Source: UBA7985 sp965658725
Lineage (GTDB): Bacteria; Pseudomonadota; Alphaproteobacteria; UBA7985
Assembly: GCA_965658725.1 (NCBI GenBank)
Contig: CBFHUI010000004.1
Coordinates: forward strand, 3,034-67,033
DNA: 64,000 nucleotides
Direction of reading: 5' to 3'
The translations under genes were made by a program, and so were the position numbers. Of the stretch, positions 42,288 to 51,345 are shown piece after piece; the stretch's first letter is position 1; each line of letters opens with the position of its first letter. A model generated the notes under the pieces. The model did not search any database, was not told where the DNA came from, and saw only the letters and a list, made by a program, of their open reading frames with translations.

Positions 42288-43082
42288 ATGAGAATTGTGA
42301 CTTGGAATGTTAACGGCCTTCGCGCGCGTGCCGAGCACGTGACCAAGGTCATCGACGCGCTGCAACCTGACGTCCTGATGATGCAGGAAATCAAAATGGA
42401 CGCCGCGATTTTTCCCCACGACGACCTCGCCGCAGCGGGCTTGCCGCATGCGACCGCGCATGGGTTCAAGGGCAAGCACGGCGTCGCCATCGCGTCCCGC
42501 GTTGCGTTGAGCGATATTGATAAGTCAGTCATTGGCGGCATCGACGACGGGCGCCACGTCTCTGCGACCATCGCGACCAGCGGTGGCGACCTGCGGCTGT
42601 CGAGCCTCTATGTGCCGTCGGGTGGGGACAAGCCGGATGTCGAGATCAACGACAAGTTCGCGCACAAAATGGCCTTTATGGAAGAGATGAAGACTTTCTT
42701 CGCCGGTGACAGCTTCCACGTGGCGGGCGGTGACCTGAACATCGCGCCGGGCGAAGAAGATGTTCACGACCACAAGAAGTGTCGTCGTCTGGTCGGGCAC
42801 TCCGACGGTGAGCGCGCGATTATGGCAGAGGCCATCGACGCGGGGCAGTGGCTCGACACCGGTCGCCATCTGCAGCCTGAAGGGCCGCTATTTTCCTGGT
42901 GGGGCTACCGGTTTCCGCCAGCGTTTGAACGGAACCTTGGCTGGCGGCTGGATCACCTTTGGCTCAAGAAAAGCCATGCCAGCAAGATCAAGGGCGGCTC
43001 GGTCTATCGTGACAGCCGAGGGTGGGAAAAGCCTTCGGACCACGCGCCGGTGATCCTCGATCTCGACGTCACGGTCGGCTGA
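42288..43082 (+). CDS. xthA: Exodeoxyribonuclease III
   Basis: This 264-residue AP endonuclease/3'-5' exonuclease acts in base excision repair. Motifs are WNVNGLRAR (Asn), MMQEIKMD (Glu), GGDLNIAPGEEDVHD (Asp, Asn) and SDHAPVILDLD (catalytic Asp-His). It is full length. It sits in the lolA operon and one base before the next gene. Confidence 0.95.
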   Translation: MRIVTWNVNGLRARAEHVTKVIDALQPDVLMMQEIKMDAAIFPHDDLAAAGLPHATAHGFKGKHGVAIASRVALSDIDKSVIGGIDDGRHVSATIATSGGDLRLSSLYVPSGGDKPDVEINDKFAHKMAFMEEMKTFFAGDSFHVAGGDLNIAPGEEDVHDHKKCRRLVGHSDGERAIMAEAIDAGQWLDTGRHLQPEGPLFSWWGYRFPPAFERNLGWRLDHLWLKKSHASKIKGGSVYRDSRGWEKPSDHAPVILDLDVTVG

Positions 43083-43083
43083 G

Positions 43084-43617
43084 ATGTCAGAACAGCTCGC
43101 CCGATACGCCGGACGCGCTTGGATCGGTGATGCCGTTCTGGGCGGGATCGGCGCGGGCCTGCTGGGACTTTGGACGCTGGTGCTGCTGCCGGGTTTCTGG
43201 GCGGTTCTTCCGGGGATGGGATTGGTTGGGAGCCTCTATCTCATCGGTCGGGCGCTGTGGCTGAAAACGCTGACCTATGCATTCGACGAAGACGCGGGAA
43301 GGCTCACCCGGCGCGCGGCTTTCGTGGCGGAGCGGCGCGTGGATTTGAGCGCGCTAACCCGCGCTGACCTGCACTATCTGGGGACTTTGCTGCGGGGGGC
43401 GCGGGGGAAAAGCGGGCTGTTCGTCCTACACGTTGCTGACGCCAATGCGTCCCTGCGGATCGAGAGCAAGGTTGAGGGCTTCCACGCCCTCACTTCTGCC
43501 GCGTTGCGGTCTTTTATCGAAGCCGGGAATTCGATCTCGCTGGCGACTTACGACAATGCTGACGCCATCGAGGTCGACGTGGGTCTGAAGACCGAGATGA
43601 TCTCTCGGCCTGTCTGA
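43084..43617 (+). CDS. Unrecognised membrane protein with C-terminal soluble domain
   Basis: This 177-residue protein has two hydrophobic segments (~17-40 and ~42-58) and a ~120-residue C-terminal part with alternating beta-like strands (TLTYAFDEDAGRLTRRAAFV, GLFVLHVADANASLRI), possibly a PH-like fold. I do not recognise a family. It follows xthA by one base, so it is very likely in that operon, and it ends 15 bases before the convergent response regulator gene. Confidence 0.65.
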   Translation: MSEQLARYAGRAWIGDAVLGGIGAGLLGLWTLVLLPGFWAVLPGMGLVGSLYLIGRALWLKTLTYAFDEDAGRLTRRAAFVAERRVDLSALTRADLHYLGTLLRGARGKSGLFVLHVADANASLRIESKVEGFHALTSAALRSFIEAGNSISLATYDNADAIEVDVGLKTEMISRPV

Positions 43618-43632
43618 CCCACCCGCATTTTC

Positions 43633-44340
43633 TTACATGGCGAGGCGGTAGCCGCCGGGTTCCGTCACCAGGATGGAGTTCTGCTGCGGGTCCGGCTCGA
43701 TCTTCTGCCGCAGACGATAGACGTGGGTTTCCAACGTGTGCGTGTTCACACCCGCGTTGTAGCCCCAAACTTCGTCGAGCAGCGTATCCCGCGACACCAC
43801 CTTGCCGCCCGCGCGGTAAAGAAACTTCAGGATCGCCGTTTCCTTTTCGGTCAGGCGGATCTTGCGGTCGTTCTCGTTGTTGGTGAGCATTTTTGCAGCC
43901 GGGTGGAAACCGTAAGGCCCGACGTTAAACACCGCATCATCGGATTGCTCGTGCGTGCGCAGCTGGGCGCGCAGGCGGGCCATGAAGACGTTGAAGCGGA
44001 AGGGCTTAGTGATGTAGTCGTTCGCGCCCGCATCAAGCCCAAGAATGGCGTCCGCGTCACTGTCTTGCCCGGTCAGCATGATGATCGGCGCCTTCAGCCC
44101 CCGACGGCGCATCAGCTTGCACAGGTCGCGCCCATCCATGTCCGGCAGGCCCACGTCGAGGACGATGGCGTCGAAGTGGTCGGCGTCTGCGAGCTTCATG
44201 GCTTCCGAGCCGTTCTCTGCCTCGCTCACCGCATACTCTTCATGGAACCCCAGTTGCTCGGCGAGGGTCTCCCGCAAGGTCGGGTCGTCATCGACCAGCA
44301 GGATGCGGCGGCGGTTGGCGTCGTGGCTGAGGCTTGTCAT
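43633..44340 (-). CDS. OmpR/PhoB-type response regulator
   Basis: This 235-residue protein has a receiver domain (~12-125; acidic pocket VDDDP, phospho-Asp in VLDVGLPDMDG, Thr in MLTGQD, Lys in ITKPF) and a winged-helix DNA-binding domain (~135-230; LTEKETAILKFL, VSRDTLLDEVWGY, LETHVYRLRQKI, PGGYRLAM). No kinase gene is adjacent, so it is an orphan here. ATG 44340 has GGAG about 7 bases upstream, which favours it over the TTG at 44343. A consensus -35-like TTGACA lies upstream at 44445-44450, but no matching -10 is clear. Confidence 0.92.
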   Translation of the reverse strand: MTSLSHDANRRRILLVDDDPTLRETLAEQLGFHEEYAVSEAENGSEAMKLADADHFDAIVLDVGLPDMDGRDLCKLMRRRGLKAPIIMLTGQDSDADAILGLDAGANDYITKPFRFNVFMARLRAQLRTHEQSDDAVFNVGPYGFHPAAKMLTNNENDRKIRLTEKETAILKFLYRAGGKVVSRDTLLDEVWGYNAGVNTHTLETHVYRLRQKIEPDPQQNSILVTEPGGYRLAM

Positions 44341-44478
44341 CAAAAGGCTCCTTTGAACAGGCGCGTTGGTTCTGGACCTTATGTTAGCCGCACACGCAGT
44401 CGTGTCATCAGCTCACAGAGCCATGTTGAGACTTTGTGAGGATTTGTCAAATTGACGTGAGGAAGAAAGCGTTTTTAA

Positions 44479-45150
44479 TCAGGGATTTAGCGGTGGACGC
44501 GCGCCAAAGATGGCGCTGCCGACGCGAACGTGAGTGGCGCCTAACTCCACGGCTGTCTGGTAATCACCAGACATCCCCATGGACGCCCACGGCAAGCCGA
44601 GGTCGTCTGACATCCGCTTGAGGAAGGCAAAGTGGCCCGCGGGCGCGTCTTCGACCGGCGGTATACACATGAGCCCTTCGAGCGGCAGGGATTCGGCGCG
44701 GATCTCGGCAACAAGCGCTTCGACATCATTGGGCAGAACGCCCGCTTTCTGCGGCTCTTCGCCTGTGTTCACTTGGACCAGCAGCTTGGGGCAGCGCCCC
44801 AACGCCTGCGCTTCCCGCGCGATGGCTCGGACAAGCTTGGCGCGGTCCACGGTGTGGATGACGTCAAACAGCGCGAGGGCGTCTTTGGTCTTGTTGCTCT
44901 GCAAAGGGCCGATCAGGTGCAGCTCCATGTTGGGCCAGTCGGAGCGCAGGTCGGGGTACTTGCCCTTGCTCTCTTGCACGCGGTTTTCACCGAAGATCAT
45001 TTGCCCGGCCTGCAGGGCTTCGATGACGGCTTCTTGCGGCTTTGTCTTGGCAACGGCAATCAGATGCACGTCGTCTGCTGACCGTCCAGCGCGTTCAGCA
45101 AAGCGGTCGATCTGTTCGTGGACGTCGGCGAGGTTTTCGGCGATGGACAT
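44479..45150 (-). CDS. YggS/PLPBP-family pyridoxal-phosphate-binding protein
   Basis: This 223-residue single TIM-barrel protein binds PLP through the Lys in LIAVAKTKP. GENRVQE, HLIGPLQSNK and VNTGEEPQKAG are typical. It helps keep vitamin B6 and amino acid pools balanced and has no known enzymatic activity. It follows accA by three bases in the leftward operon. Confidence 0.94.
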   Translation of the reverse strand: MSIAENLADVHEQIDRFAERAGRSADDVHLIAVAKTKPQEAVIEALQAGQMIFGENRVQESKGKYPDLRSDWPNMELHLIGPLQSNKTKDALALFDVIHTVDRAKLVRAIAREAQALGRCPKLLVQVNTGEEPQKAGVLPNDVEALVAEIRAESLPLEGLMCIPPVEDAPAGHFAFLKRMSDDLGLPWASMGMSGDYQTAVELGATHVRVGSAIFGARPPLNP

Positions 45151-45153
45151 GGC

Positions 45154-46119
45154 CTAGACCAGCCCTTCGCGCCCAATCGACAGGAACCGCTGCTCCCGCG
45201 AGCGTTTGAGCGCCTGGCCGTCCATGGCGGAAAGCTTCTTCAGCTGCGCTTCAATCGAGTCACCCAGCGCCATGGCGGCTTCGACCGGGTGACGGTGCGC
45301 GCCGCCTGCGGGTTCGTCTACTATGCCGTCAATGACGCCCAGCCGAAGCAGATCTTGCGCGGTCAGGTTCAACGCCCCGGCCGCGTCCTTGGCAAACTTG
45401 CCGTCGCGCCAGAGGATCGAGGCACAGCCTTCGGGGGAAATCACGGAATAAACCGCGTGCTCGAACATCAGAACGCGGTTCGAAGCCGCCAGCGCCACTG
45501 CGCCGCCAGAGCCGCCTTCGCCGGTGATCACCGCGATCGAAGGCACCTCGAGCCGCAAGCCGGCTTGGATTGAACGGGCAATGGCCTCAGCCTGTCCGCG
45601 CTCTTCCGCGCCTTTGCCCGGATAAGCGCCGGGCGTGTCCACGAAGGACAGAACCGGCAGGTTGAACTGCCCTGCCAACTCCATCAGGCGGATCGCTTTG
45701 CGGTAGCCCTCGGGCCGACCCATGCCGAAGTTGTGCCTTACCCGCGAGTTCATGTCGTTGCCCTTCTCGTGGCCCATGACCACAACAGGACGACCCCGGA
45801 ACCGCGCCAATCCGCCCAGAATGGCTTGATCGTCGCCGAAGTTCCGGTCACCGGAGAGCGGCTGGTAATCGGAGAGCAGCATTTTCGCCAGCGCAAGGAA
45901 CTGCGGCCGGTCGGGGTGGCGGGCGACCTGACATTTCTGCCAGGCATCCAGGTTGCGATAGACTTGGGTCAGGCGTTTAGCGGCCTGCTCGCGCAGCTTT
46001 TCCAGCTCGGTGCTCATATCGCCGCTGCCGTCTTCACCGACGAGCCGGCTCAGCTCCGCAATCTTCGCTTCCAGATCTTTGACTGGCTTTTCAAATTCCA
46101 AGGCCACCGCAGCGGACAT
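45154..46119 (-). CDS. accA: Acetyl-CoA carboxylase carboxyltransferase subunit alpha
   Basis: This 321-residue subunit, with AccD, transfers CO2 from biotin to acetyl-CoA in fatty acid synthesis. It starts FEKPVKDLEAKIAELSRL and has GDRNFGDDQAILGGLARF, GRPEGYRKAIRLM, FVDTPGAYPG and GEGGSGGAVALA, all as expected. No accD is visible. It follows xerD by 29 bases. Confidence 0.96.
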   Translation of the reverse strand: MSAAVALEFEKPVKDLEAKIAELSRLVGEDGSGDMSTELEKLREQAAKRLTQVYRNLDAWQKCQVARHPDRPQFLALAKMLLSDYQPLSGDRNFGDDQAILGGLARFRGRPVVVMGHEKGNDMNSRVRHNFGMGRPEGYRKAIRLMELAGQFNLPVLSFVDTPGAYPGKGAEERGQAEAIARSIQAGLRLEVPSIAVITGEGGSGGAVALAASNRVLMFEHAVYSVISPEGCASILWRDGKFAKDAAGALNLTAQDLLRLGVIDGIVDEPAGGAHRHPVEAAMALGDSIEAQLKKLSAMDGQALKRSREQRFLSIGREGLV

Positions 46120-46148
46120 GCCAGACGTCTCCCGTCTTTGGTTTCCGG

Positions 46149-47120
46149 TTAGTTCAGTTGTGCTAGCCCATCGCCGCCGCTTAACAAACCCAGATTCAGT
46201 GGGTGAGCTGCGCCTACAATGGCCTTCAGACGCTCGTCTAGGATATGGGTGTAGATCTGCGTGGTCGATATATCGGCGTGCCCAAGCAGGGATTGCACAG
46301 CGCGCAAATCCGCTCCATGGGCCAGCAAATGGCTTGCAAAGGCGTGTCTGAGCACATGGGGAGAAAGGAGCCCTGGATCAACATTGGCCCGTGCTGCCAG
46401 ATCTTTCAGCGTCGTACCAAGCTTCTGTCTAGAAAGATGTCCCGCCTTTGACGGTTCTGGAAAGAGGAACAGACTTTCCTTGCCCAGTGGCAGAAACCCA
46501 ACCCGGCCGCCTTCGATGTAGCGGGCCAGTGCGCGCTGTGCGGGTTCGCCGACGGGTATCATACGCTCCTTATTACCCTTGCCGCGCACGACCAGAAAGC
46601 GCGGGTCACGGGCAGCGACAGCGATGGGAAGGCTGACCAATTCCGTCGCGCGCATGCCCGTGGCGTAGAGCAACTCGACCAACGCAAGTGTGCGCAGAGT
46701 GGTGGGCGTGCCGGAGTCGGCGTCTTGCTGCGCGCGGGTCAGCAGCTTGCCGACCTGATCTTCAGAGACCAGCTTGGGCAGCGGCTTGCCGGTGCGGGGG
46801 CCGTCGATGTGGCGGGCGGGGTTGTCTTTGCGCAGACCGTCTTGCTGCAAAAACAGGAAGTATTGCTTCAGCGCCGAGAGCTTGCGCGCGGCGGTCCTGG
46901 CGGACTGACCAGCGTCGAGCAGCCCTGCGAGAAAGGTACGAATGTCCACGGCATCAGCAATGGCAATGTTGCCGCCAGTTTCCGGCCGGGCGTGGTTCAG
47001 GCTCTGGCGAAAGGCATCGAGGTCGCGGCGGTAGGCTTCCAGCGTGTTCCGCGCTGCGCCGCGTTCGCTGCGCAGCATCTCAAAGAACAGATCCAGAAAG
47101 GGCCCCTCGTTGACTGCCAT
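46149..47120 (-). CDS. xerD: Tyrosine recombinase XerD
   Basis: This 323-residue site-specific recombinase resolves chromosome dimers at dif. The SAM-like N-terminal domain spans ~5-95. Catalytic residues are Arg in ATGMRATEL, Lys in VRGKGNKERMIP, His and Arg in HVLRHAFASHLL, His in LLGHADIST and Tyr in QIYTHI. Length, position beside aroK/accA and motifs favour a housekeeping Xer over a mobile-element integrase. XerC versus XerD is chosen by gene order. Confidence 0.88.
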   Translation of the reverse strand: MAVNEGPFLDLFFEMLRSERGAARNTLEAYRRDLDAFRQSLNHARPETGGNIAIADAVDIRTFLAGLLDAGQSARTAARKLSALKQYFLFLQQDGLRKDNPARHIDGPRTGKPLPKLVSEDQVGKLLTRAQQDADSGTPTTLRTLALVELLYATGMRATELVSLPIAVAARDPRFLVVRGKGNKERMIPVGEPAQRALARYIEGGRVGFLPLGKESLFLFPEPSKAGHLSRQKLGTTLKDLAARANVDPGLLSPHVLRHAFASHLLAHGADLRAVQSLLGHADISTTQIYTHILDERLKAIVGAAHPLNLGLLSGGDGLAQLN

Positions 47121-47311
47121 CAGCGCCCCGTGTCAGTCGGCCGCGGCATGTCCTGCCCCAGAATAACCTCGCGCGGCAGCACTTGCCGGATCGTCTGAGC
47201 TGGGCGGGGCGGTTCCCAAGTGTACAGCAGAATCAGGAAGAAAACCCCGATCACGCACAGGATCACCAGAAACAGCAAAAAGGGATTAGGATCGTTTCGC
47301 CGGAAGGTCAT
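47120..47311 (-). CDS. Small single-span membrane protein
   Basis: This 63-residue protein has one hydrophobic helix (~11-31: LLFLVILCVIGVFFLILLY) between a short basic N terminus and a Pro/Arg-rich C-terminal tail. Its TGA overlaps the xerD ATG by one base (TGATG). No family is recognised. The overlap and the single helix support it as a real gene. It diverges from aroK. Confidence 0.7.
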   Translation of the reverse strand: MTFRRNDPNPFLLFLVILCVIGVFFLILLYTWEPPRPAQTIRQVLPREVILGQDMPRPTDTGR

Positions 47312-47372
47312 GTGTCGATGTTAAGCCCTGTCTTCGTTTACAGCTTCAATAAACGGGTCTAAACGCCAAGTC

Positions 47373-47939
47373 ATGACCCAAGCACGCAACAAGAGCCTCG
47401 CAAAATCGCTGCACGGTCGCATCGACCGTCCAATCGTTCTGGTTGGGCTCATGGGATGCGGCAAGTCCAGTGTTGGCAAAGTCATCGCCCCCCTCTTGGG
47501 CCTCGACTTCTTTGATTCCGACTCAGAAATCGAAGGCGCTGCGGGCATGTCTATCGCTGAAATCTTTGAAAATTATGGCGAAGCTGAATTTCGTGCGCTG
47601 GAAAGGCGGATTTTTGAGCGCATGCTGGATGACCAGCCCAAGGTTATTGCAGCTGGTGGCGGGGCTTTCGTGCAGGATGATACCCGGGCCGTGATCAAGG
47701 CTGGCAGTGTCTCTCTCTGGCTGCAAGCAAAGCTGGACGTGCTTGTCTCGCGGACGCAAAAGCGGAGCAATCGGCCCATTTTGGCCGGTAAGGATCACCG
47801 CGCGGTGCTGCGAGATTTGATGGAAAAGCGACGTCCAGCATATGAGAAGGCCGACTTGCGCGTGTTTTCAGGACCGGAATCGATCGATAAAACGGTTCGG
47901 GCGTCTTTGGACGCGCTCAAGGGCCACTTCCTGCCCTGA
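47373..47939 (+). CDS. aroK: Shikimate kinase
   Basis: This 188-residue enzyme phosphorylates shikimate. Walker A is GLMGCGKSSVG. DSDSEIE is the substrate/Mg2+ site, FRALERR and VIAAGGGAFVQ follow, and RPIL is the lid segment. It lies 15 bases before aroB, the usual aroKB pair. Confidence 0.96.
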   Translation: MTQARNKSLAKSLHGRIDRPIVLVGLMGCGKSSVGKVIAPLLGLDFFDSDSEIEGAAGMSIAEIFENYGEAEFRALERRIFERMLDDQPKVIAAGGGAFVQDDTRAVIKAGSVSLWLQAKLDVLVSRTQKRSNRPILAGKDHRAVLRDLMEKRRPAYEKADLRVFSGPESIDKTVRASLDALKGHFLP

Positions 47940-47954
47940 GCCACAGGAACGGAC

Positions 47955-49067
47955 ATGACACAGCAGACTCTCGAAGTTGGACTTGGTGAGCGCACCTATC
48001 CCATCACCATCGGTGCCGGCGTGCTCGATGGATTGGCGGCGGCGTGGGCCGATCGGCTGAAGCCTCGCCGGCTGTCGATCATCGCCGACAGCGCCGTTTG
48101 GGCGGCCCATGGCGCCCGGCTTGAGCAGCAGTTGACGGCGGCAGATGTGGCGATCCGGCTGGTGACGGTACCGGGTGGGGAGGAGAGCAAGTCCTTTCCC
48201 GTCTTTGCAGATGTTTGTGAGCAAATGCTCGCCCATGGCATTGAGCGCCGCGACGTCTTGCTGGCTTTTGGTGGCGGTGTGGTGGGTGACCTTGCGGGTT
48301 ACGTGGCCGCTTCGCTGTTGCGCGGGATCGACTTTATTCAGGTGCCGACGACCCTACTGGCGCAAGTTGATTCCTCCGTCGGCGGCAAGACCGGGATCAA
48401 CAGCGCGAGCGGCAAGAACCTCGTTGGCGCGTTTCACCAGCCCAAGGCCGTCTACATCGACACCACTCTCCTCGACACCCTGCCCGAACGCGAATGGCGC
48501 GCAGGCTATGCTGAGGTGGCCAAGTACGGCTGTCTTTGGGACGGTGCGTTTTTCGAGTGGTTGGAAAGCGAAGGCCCTGCCGTGCGTCCGGGTGATGCGG
48601 ATGCCCTGATCGAAGCGGTGACCCGCTCTTGCGCCATTAAGGCCGAAGTTGTCGCGCAGGATGAGCGTGAGGTAGGCGTGCGCGGGTTGCTCAACCTTGG
48701 CCACACCTTTGGTCACGCGCTCGAAGCAAACTACGGCTACGACGGCCGCTTGTTACACGGCGAAGGGGTCGCCGTGGGGATCGGCTTGGCCTATGAGCTG
48801 GGGCGGGTACTGGGGCTTTCGACCGGACAGGACGCGCAGCGGGTGAAAACACACCTGCTCGCCGCCGGCCTGCCGGTGCACCGCTCACAGCTTGCGGCGC
48901 AGGATTTAAGCCTGAAATCGATCTGGAAACCGATGATGAAAGACAAAAAGGTGCAGGACGGCGTCCCGACCTTTATTGTTCCCACATCCATTGGGGATAC
49001 CCATTTGAATAAAGACGTGCCGAAAGCGGCCGTCGATCAAGTGTTGAATGACTGGCTGGAGTCCTGA
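47955..49067 (+). CDS. aroB: 3-dehydroquinate synthase
   Basis: This 370-residue enzyme converts DAHP to 3-dehydroquinate, the second step of the shikimate pathway. It has GGGVVGDLAGYVAA (NAD), PTTLLAQVDSSVGGKTGIN, and metal ligands in LLNLGHTFGHALE and LLHGEGVAVG. AGGAACGGAC lies just upstream of ATG 47955. Confidence 0.97.
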   Translation: MTQQTLEVGLGERTYPITIGAGVLDGLAAAWADRLKPRRLSIIADSAVWAAHGARLEQQLTAADVAIRLVTVPGGEESKSFPVFADVCEQMLAHGIERRDVLLAFGGGVVGDLAGYVAASLLRGIDFIQVPTTLLAQVDSSVGGKTGINSASGKNLVGAFHQPKAVYIDTTLLDTLPEREWRAGYAEVAKYGCLWDGAFFEWLESEGPAVRPGDADALIEAVTRSCAIKAEVVAQDEREVGVRGLLNLGHTFGHALEANYGYDGRLLHGEGVAVGIGLAYELGRVLGLSTGQDAQRVKTHLLAAGLPVHRSQLAAQDLSLKSIWKPMMKDKKVQDGVPTFIVPTSIGDTHLNKDVPKAAVDQVLNDWLES

Positions 49068-49070
49068 TCC

Positions 49071-50375
49071 GTGTTGACCACCGTGGTCGCCATTGCCCTC
49101 GTAATCCTGCTGCTGCTGGCCGCTTCGGCCTTCTTCAGCGGCTCTGAAACCGCGCTGACTGGCGCGAACGCGGCGCGCATGCACCTGCTGGCTAAGGGCG
49201 GGGACAAGCGGGCCGGGCGGGCCGAGCGGCTGATCGCGATCAAGGACCGCGTGGTGTCTGCCATCCTGATTGGCAACAACCTAGTGAACATCCTCGCATC
49301 CGCCCTAGCAACCATGCTGTTCAGCACGCTGTTCGGCGGCTTCGGTGTTGTGGTGGCAACCGTTGTGATGACCGTACTGGTCGTGGTGTTCGCCGAAGTG
49401 CTGCCCAAGACCTTTGCCCTGCGTCAGGCCGATAACGTTGCGCTGCGCGTGTCACGGCCACTGTCCATCCTGACAGCTGTATTCGCGCCCGCGACCTTTG
49501 CGCTGCAGCGGGTGATCTCCGCGCTGCTTCCCGACCGGACGACGGACGACGACGAAGGCGAGGAGGCCCTCCGAGGCGCCATTGCACTGCACGCCACCAG
49601 TGGTGATGCCGAAGACGAAGCGGAGAGCCAGATGCTTGGCTCCATCCTCGACCTTGAGGACGTCGCGGTTGACGAGATCATGACCCATCGCAGCCAGGTT
49701 GAGTCCCTCGACCTCAGCCAGACCAACGCCGAGATCATCGACGCGGTGCTGAACTCAACCTTTACCCGCCTGCCAGTCTGGCGGGAGCAGCCGGACAACA
49801 TCGTCGGCGTGCTGCACGCTAAAAACCTGTTCCGCGCCCTGCGAAAAGCCGACGGCGACCCGGAGAAGCTGAACATCAGCGCCATCGTTGCCACGCCGTG
49901 GTTCGTGCCGGGTACCGCCTCACTGCTTGAGCAACTCCAGCACTTCCGCTCCCGCCGCGAGCACTTTGCGCTCGTTGTTGATGAGTACGGCGGGCTGGAA
50001 GGCGTTGTGACGCTCGAAGATATCCTCGAAGAAATCGTTGGCGACATCGACGATGAAGAAGACGAAGTGCGCCGCGGCATCCAGCGGGAGGCCGGCGGAT
50101 CCTTCATCATTGATGGCGAGATTTCCTTGCGTGATCTGAACCGGAACCTGAGCTGGCGCTTGCCCGATGACCGGGCCTCAACGCTGGCGGGTTTCGTGCT
50201 CTACGAGAGTCGCCAGATCCCTGAGGTCGGGCAGGTGCTGAGCTTCCAGGGGTTCCAATTCGAGATTTTGGGCAGGGATCGTCTGCGAATCACCCGCTTG
50301 CGCGTGACCCCAGAATCGGTCTTGGCTCAAAGACGTCGAAATCAGCGCAAAACCAGTGAGCAAACCGCCCCATGA
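49071..50375 (+). CDS. CNNM/CorC-family membrane transporter or hemolysin homologue
   Basis: This 434-residue protein has an N-terminal DUF21/CNNM domain (~1-190: SAFFSGSETALTGANAARM, LIGNNLVNILASALAT), a CBS pair (~210-335: VDEIMTHRSQV, RLPVWREQPDNIVGVLHAKNL, LVVDEYGGLEGVVTLEDILEEIVGDI) and a CorC C-terminal domain. Mg2+ or Co2+ transport is likely from family knowledge. The start is GTG 49071 with GGAG nine bases upstream, which leaves three bases between it and the aroB stop. It overlaps the DUF2889 gene by four bases. Confidence 0.93.
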   Translation: MLTTVVAIALVILLLLAASAFFSGSETALTGANAARMHLLAKGGDKRAGRAERLIAIKDRVVSAILIGNNLVNILASALATMLFSTLFGGFGVVVATVVMTVLVVVFAEVLPKTFALRQADNVALRVSRPLSILTAVFAPATFALQRVISALLPDRTTDDDEGEEALRGAIALHATSGDAEDEAESQMLGSILDLEDVAVDEIMTHRSQVESLDLSQTNAEIIDAVLNSTFTRLPVWREQPDNIVGVLHAKNLFRALRKADGDPEKLNISAIVATPWFVPGTASLLEQLQHFRSRREHFALVVDEYGGLEGVVTLEDILEEIVGDIDDEEDEVRRGIQREAGGSFIIDGEISLRDLNRNLSWRLPDDRASTLAGFVLYESRQIPEVGQVLSFQGFQFEILGRDRLRITRLRVTPESVLAQRRRNQRKTSEQTAP

Positions 50376-51043
50376 ATGGTCGCAGTACCCAACACCCACA
50401 GCAGGGCTTACCAACCGCCGATCGCCGCAAGCTTTTGCACGAACGCCGCTACGATATTCGTGGCTATGAGCGTGAAGACGGCATGATCGATGTCGAGGGC
50501 AAGATCGTCGATCTGAAGCCTCATTCCTTCGACAACCACGACCGGGGCTACGTCCCGGCGGGGGAGCCGCTGCATGAAATGCACCTGCGTCTGACGATCG
50601 ATGAGAACTTCAAGATTCACCGCGCTGTGGCGGCGACGCTCTACTCGCCCTTTGCCATTTGCCCCGGCGCTACGGACGCTTACGCCCGGCTCGAGGGCCT
50701 GACCATTGGCCCGGGCTTCAACAAGCGGGCGGCTGAGGCTGTTGGGACGGCGCTAGGGTGCACCCACATCACCGAAATGCTCCGCGCCATGGGTACTGTT
50801 GCGTTTCAGTCCATGTGGCCGATCATCCGGCGCAAGGAATTGGAAGCAGAAGAGCGGGAAAAGGCCGAGAACGGCGGGGCTCCTGCAGCAGAGAAGCCAA
50901 AAAAGCGACCAGGACTGCTGGGCAGCTGTCACGCCCATGCGCCCTGGTCCGAAGTGGTGAAAAGAAACTGGCCTGACTTCTACGACCCCGAAGCCGAGGC
51001 CGATGCGCTGGCACGAGTGGAGTCGCCCAGCAGCCGCAGCTAG
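50372..51043 (+). CDS. DUF2889 family protein
   Basis: This 223-residue soluble protein matches DUF2889: RRYDIRGYEREDGMIDVEGKI, AGEPLHEMHLRLTID, FAICPGATDAYARLEGLTIGPGF, and GCTHITEMLRAMG. The conserved Cys/His residues hint at an enzyme or metal site, but no function is known. The C-terminal ~60 residues are charged. It overlaps the CNNM-like gene by four bases. Confidence 0.87.
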   Translation: MNGRSTQHPQQGLPTADRRKLLHERRYDIRGYEREDGMIDVEGKIVDLKPHSFDNHDRGYVPAGEPLHEMHLRLTIDENFKIHRAVAATLYSPFAICPGATDAYARLEGLTIGPGFNKRAAEAVGTALGCTHITEMLRAMGTVAFQSMWPIIRRKELEAEEREKAENGGAPAAEKPKKRPGLLGSCHAHAPWSEVVKRNWPDFYDPEAEADALARVESPSSRS

Positions 51044-51049
51044 ACCGAT

Positions 51050-51295
51050 TTAGCGACGGCGAAAGTACTGCAAAATCTGCGCACGCATGGTGGAGGAGAA
51101 GGACGCCTGCCCCTTGCGGCGCTCGACGTAGTCGCAGAACTGGTCGAGAGACACTTTCTCTTCTTCCAGTAGCTCATTGAGTCCCGCCCAGAATTCCGGC
51201 TCGAGCCGCACAGACGTGCGACGCCCCTGAACGCGAACATTTCGGATGGGGTGGATCGCCTTTTGAGGCGTGTCTTGTGAAATTTGCTGAAGCAT
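51050..51295 (-). CDS. Ribbon-helix-helix DNA-binding protein
   Basis: This 81-residue protein matches the RHH_4 domain: RNVRVQGRRTSVRLEPEFWAGLNELL then SLDQFCDYVE and STMRAQILQYFR. It is probably a repressor. ATG 51295 has GGAGG six bases upstream, which is why it is preferred over 51322. An inverted repeat, CTCGT-ATA-ACGAG, at 51333-51345 in its promoter region could be an operator. It converges with the DUF2889 gene, leaving six bases between stops. Confidence 0.82.
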   Translation of the reverse strand: MLQQISQDTPQKAIHPIRNVRVQGRRTSVRLEPEFWAGLNELLEEEKVSLDQFCDYVERRKGQASFSSTMRAQILQYFRRR

Positions 51296-51332
51296 GGGGA
51301 ACCTCCAAAAAAGTGCATTCATGGGAAATGAT

Positions 51333-51345
51333 CTCGTATAACGAG
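51333..51345. promoter_or_regulatory. Possible operator upstream of the RHH gene
   Basis: CTCGT-ATA-ACGAG is a perfect 5-base inverted repeat with a 3-base centre, 38 bases before the RHH gene start in an AT-rich 156-base spacer. The site overlaps TATA-like bases that could serve as a -10. RHH proteins often bind such repeats in their own promoters. Confidence 0.35.

Noticed and set aside
46149..47120. Integrase of a mobile element
   Set aside because: The tyrosine recombinase sits among core genes with no attachment repeats, tRNA or phage genes, and its length and motifs fit XerD.
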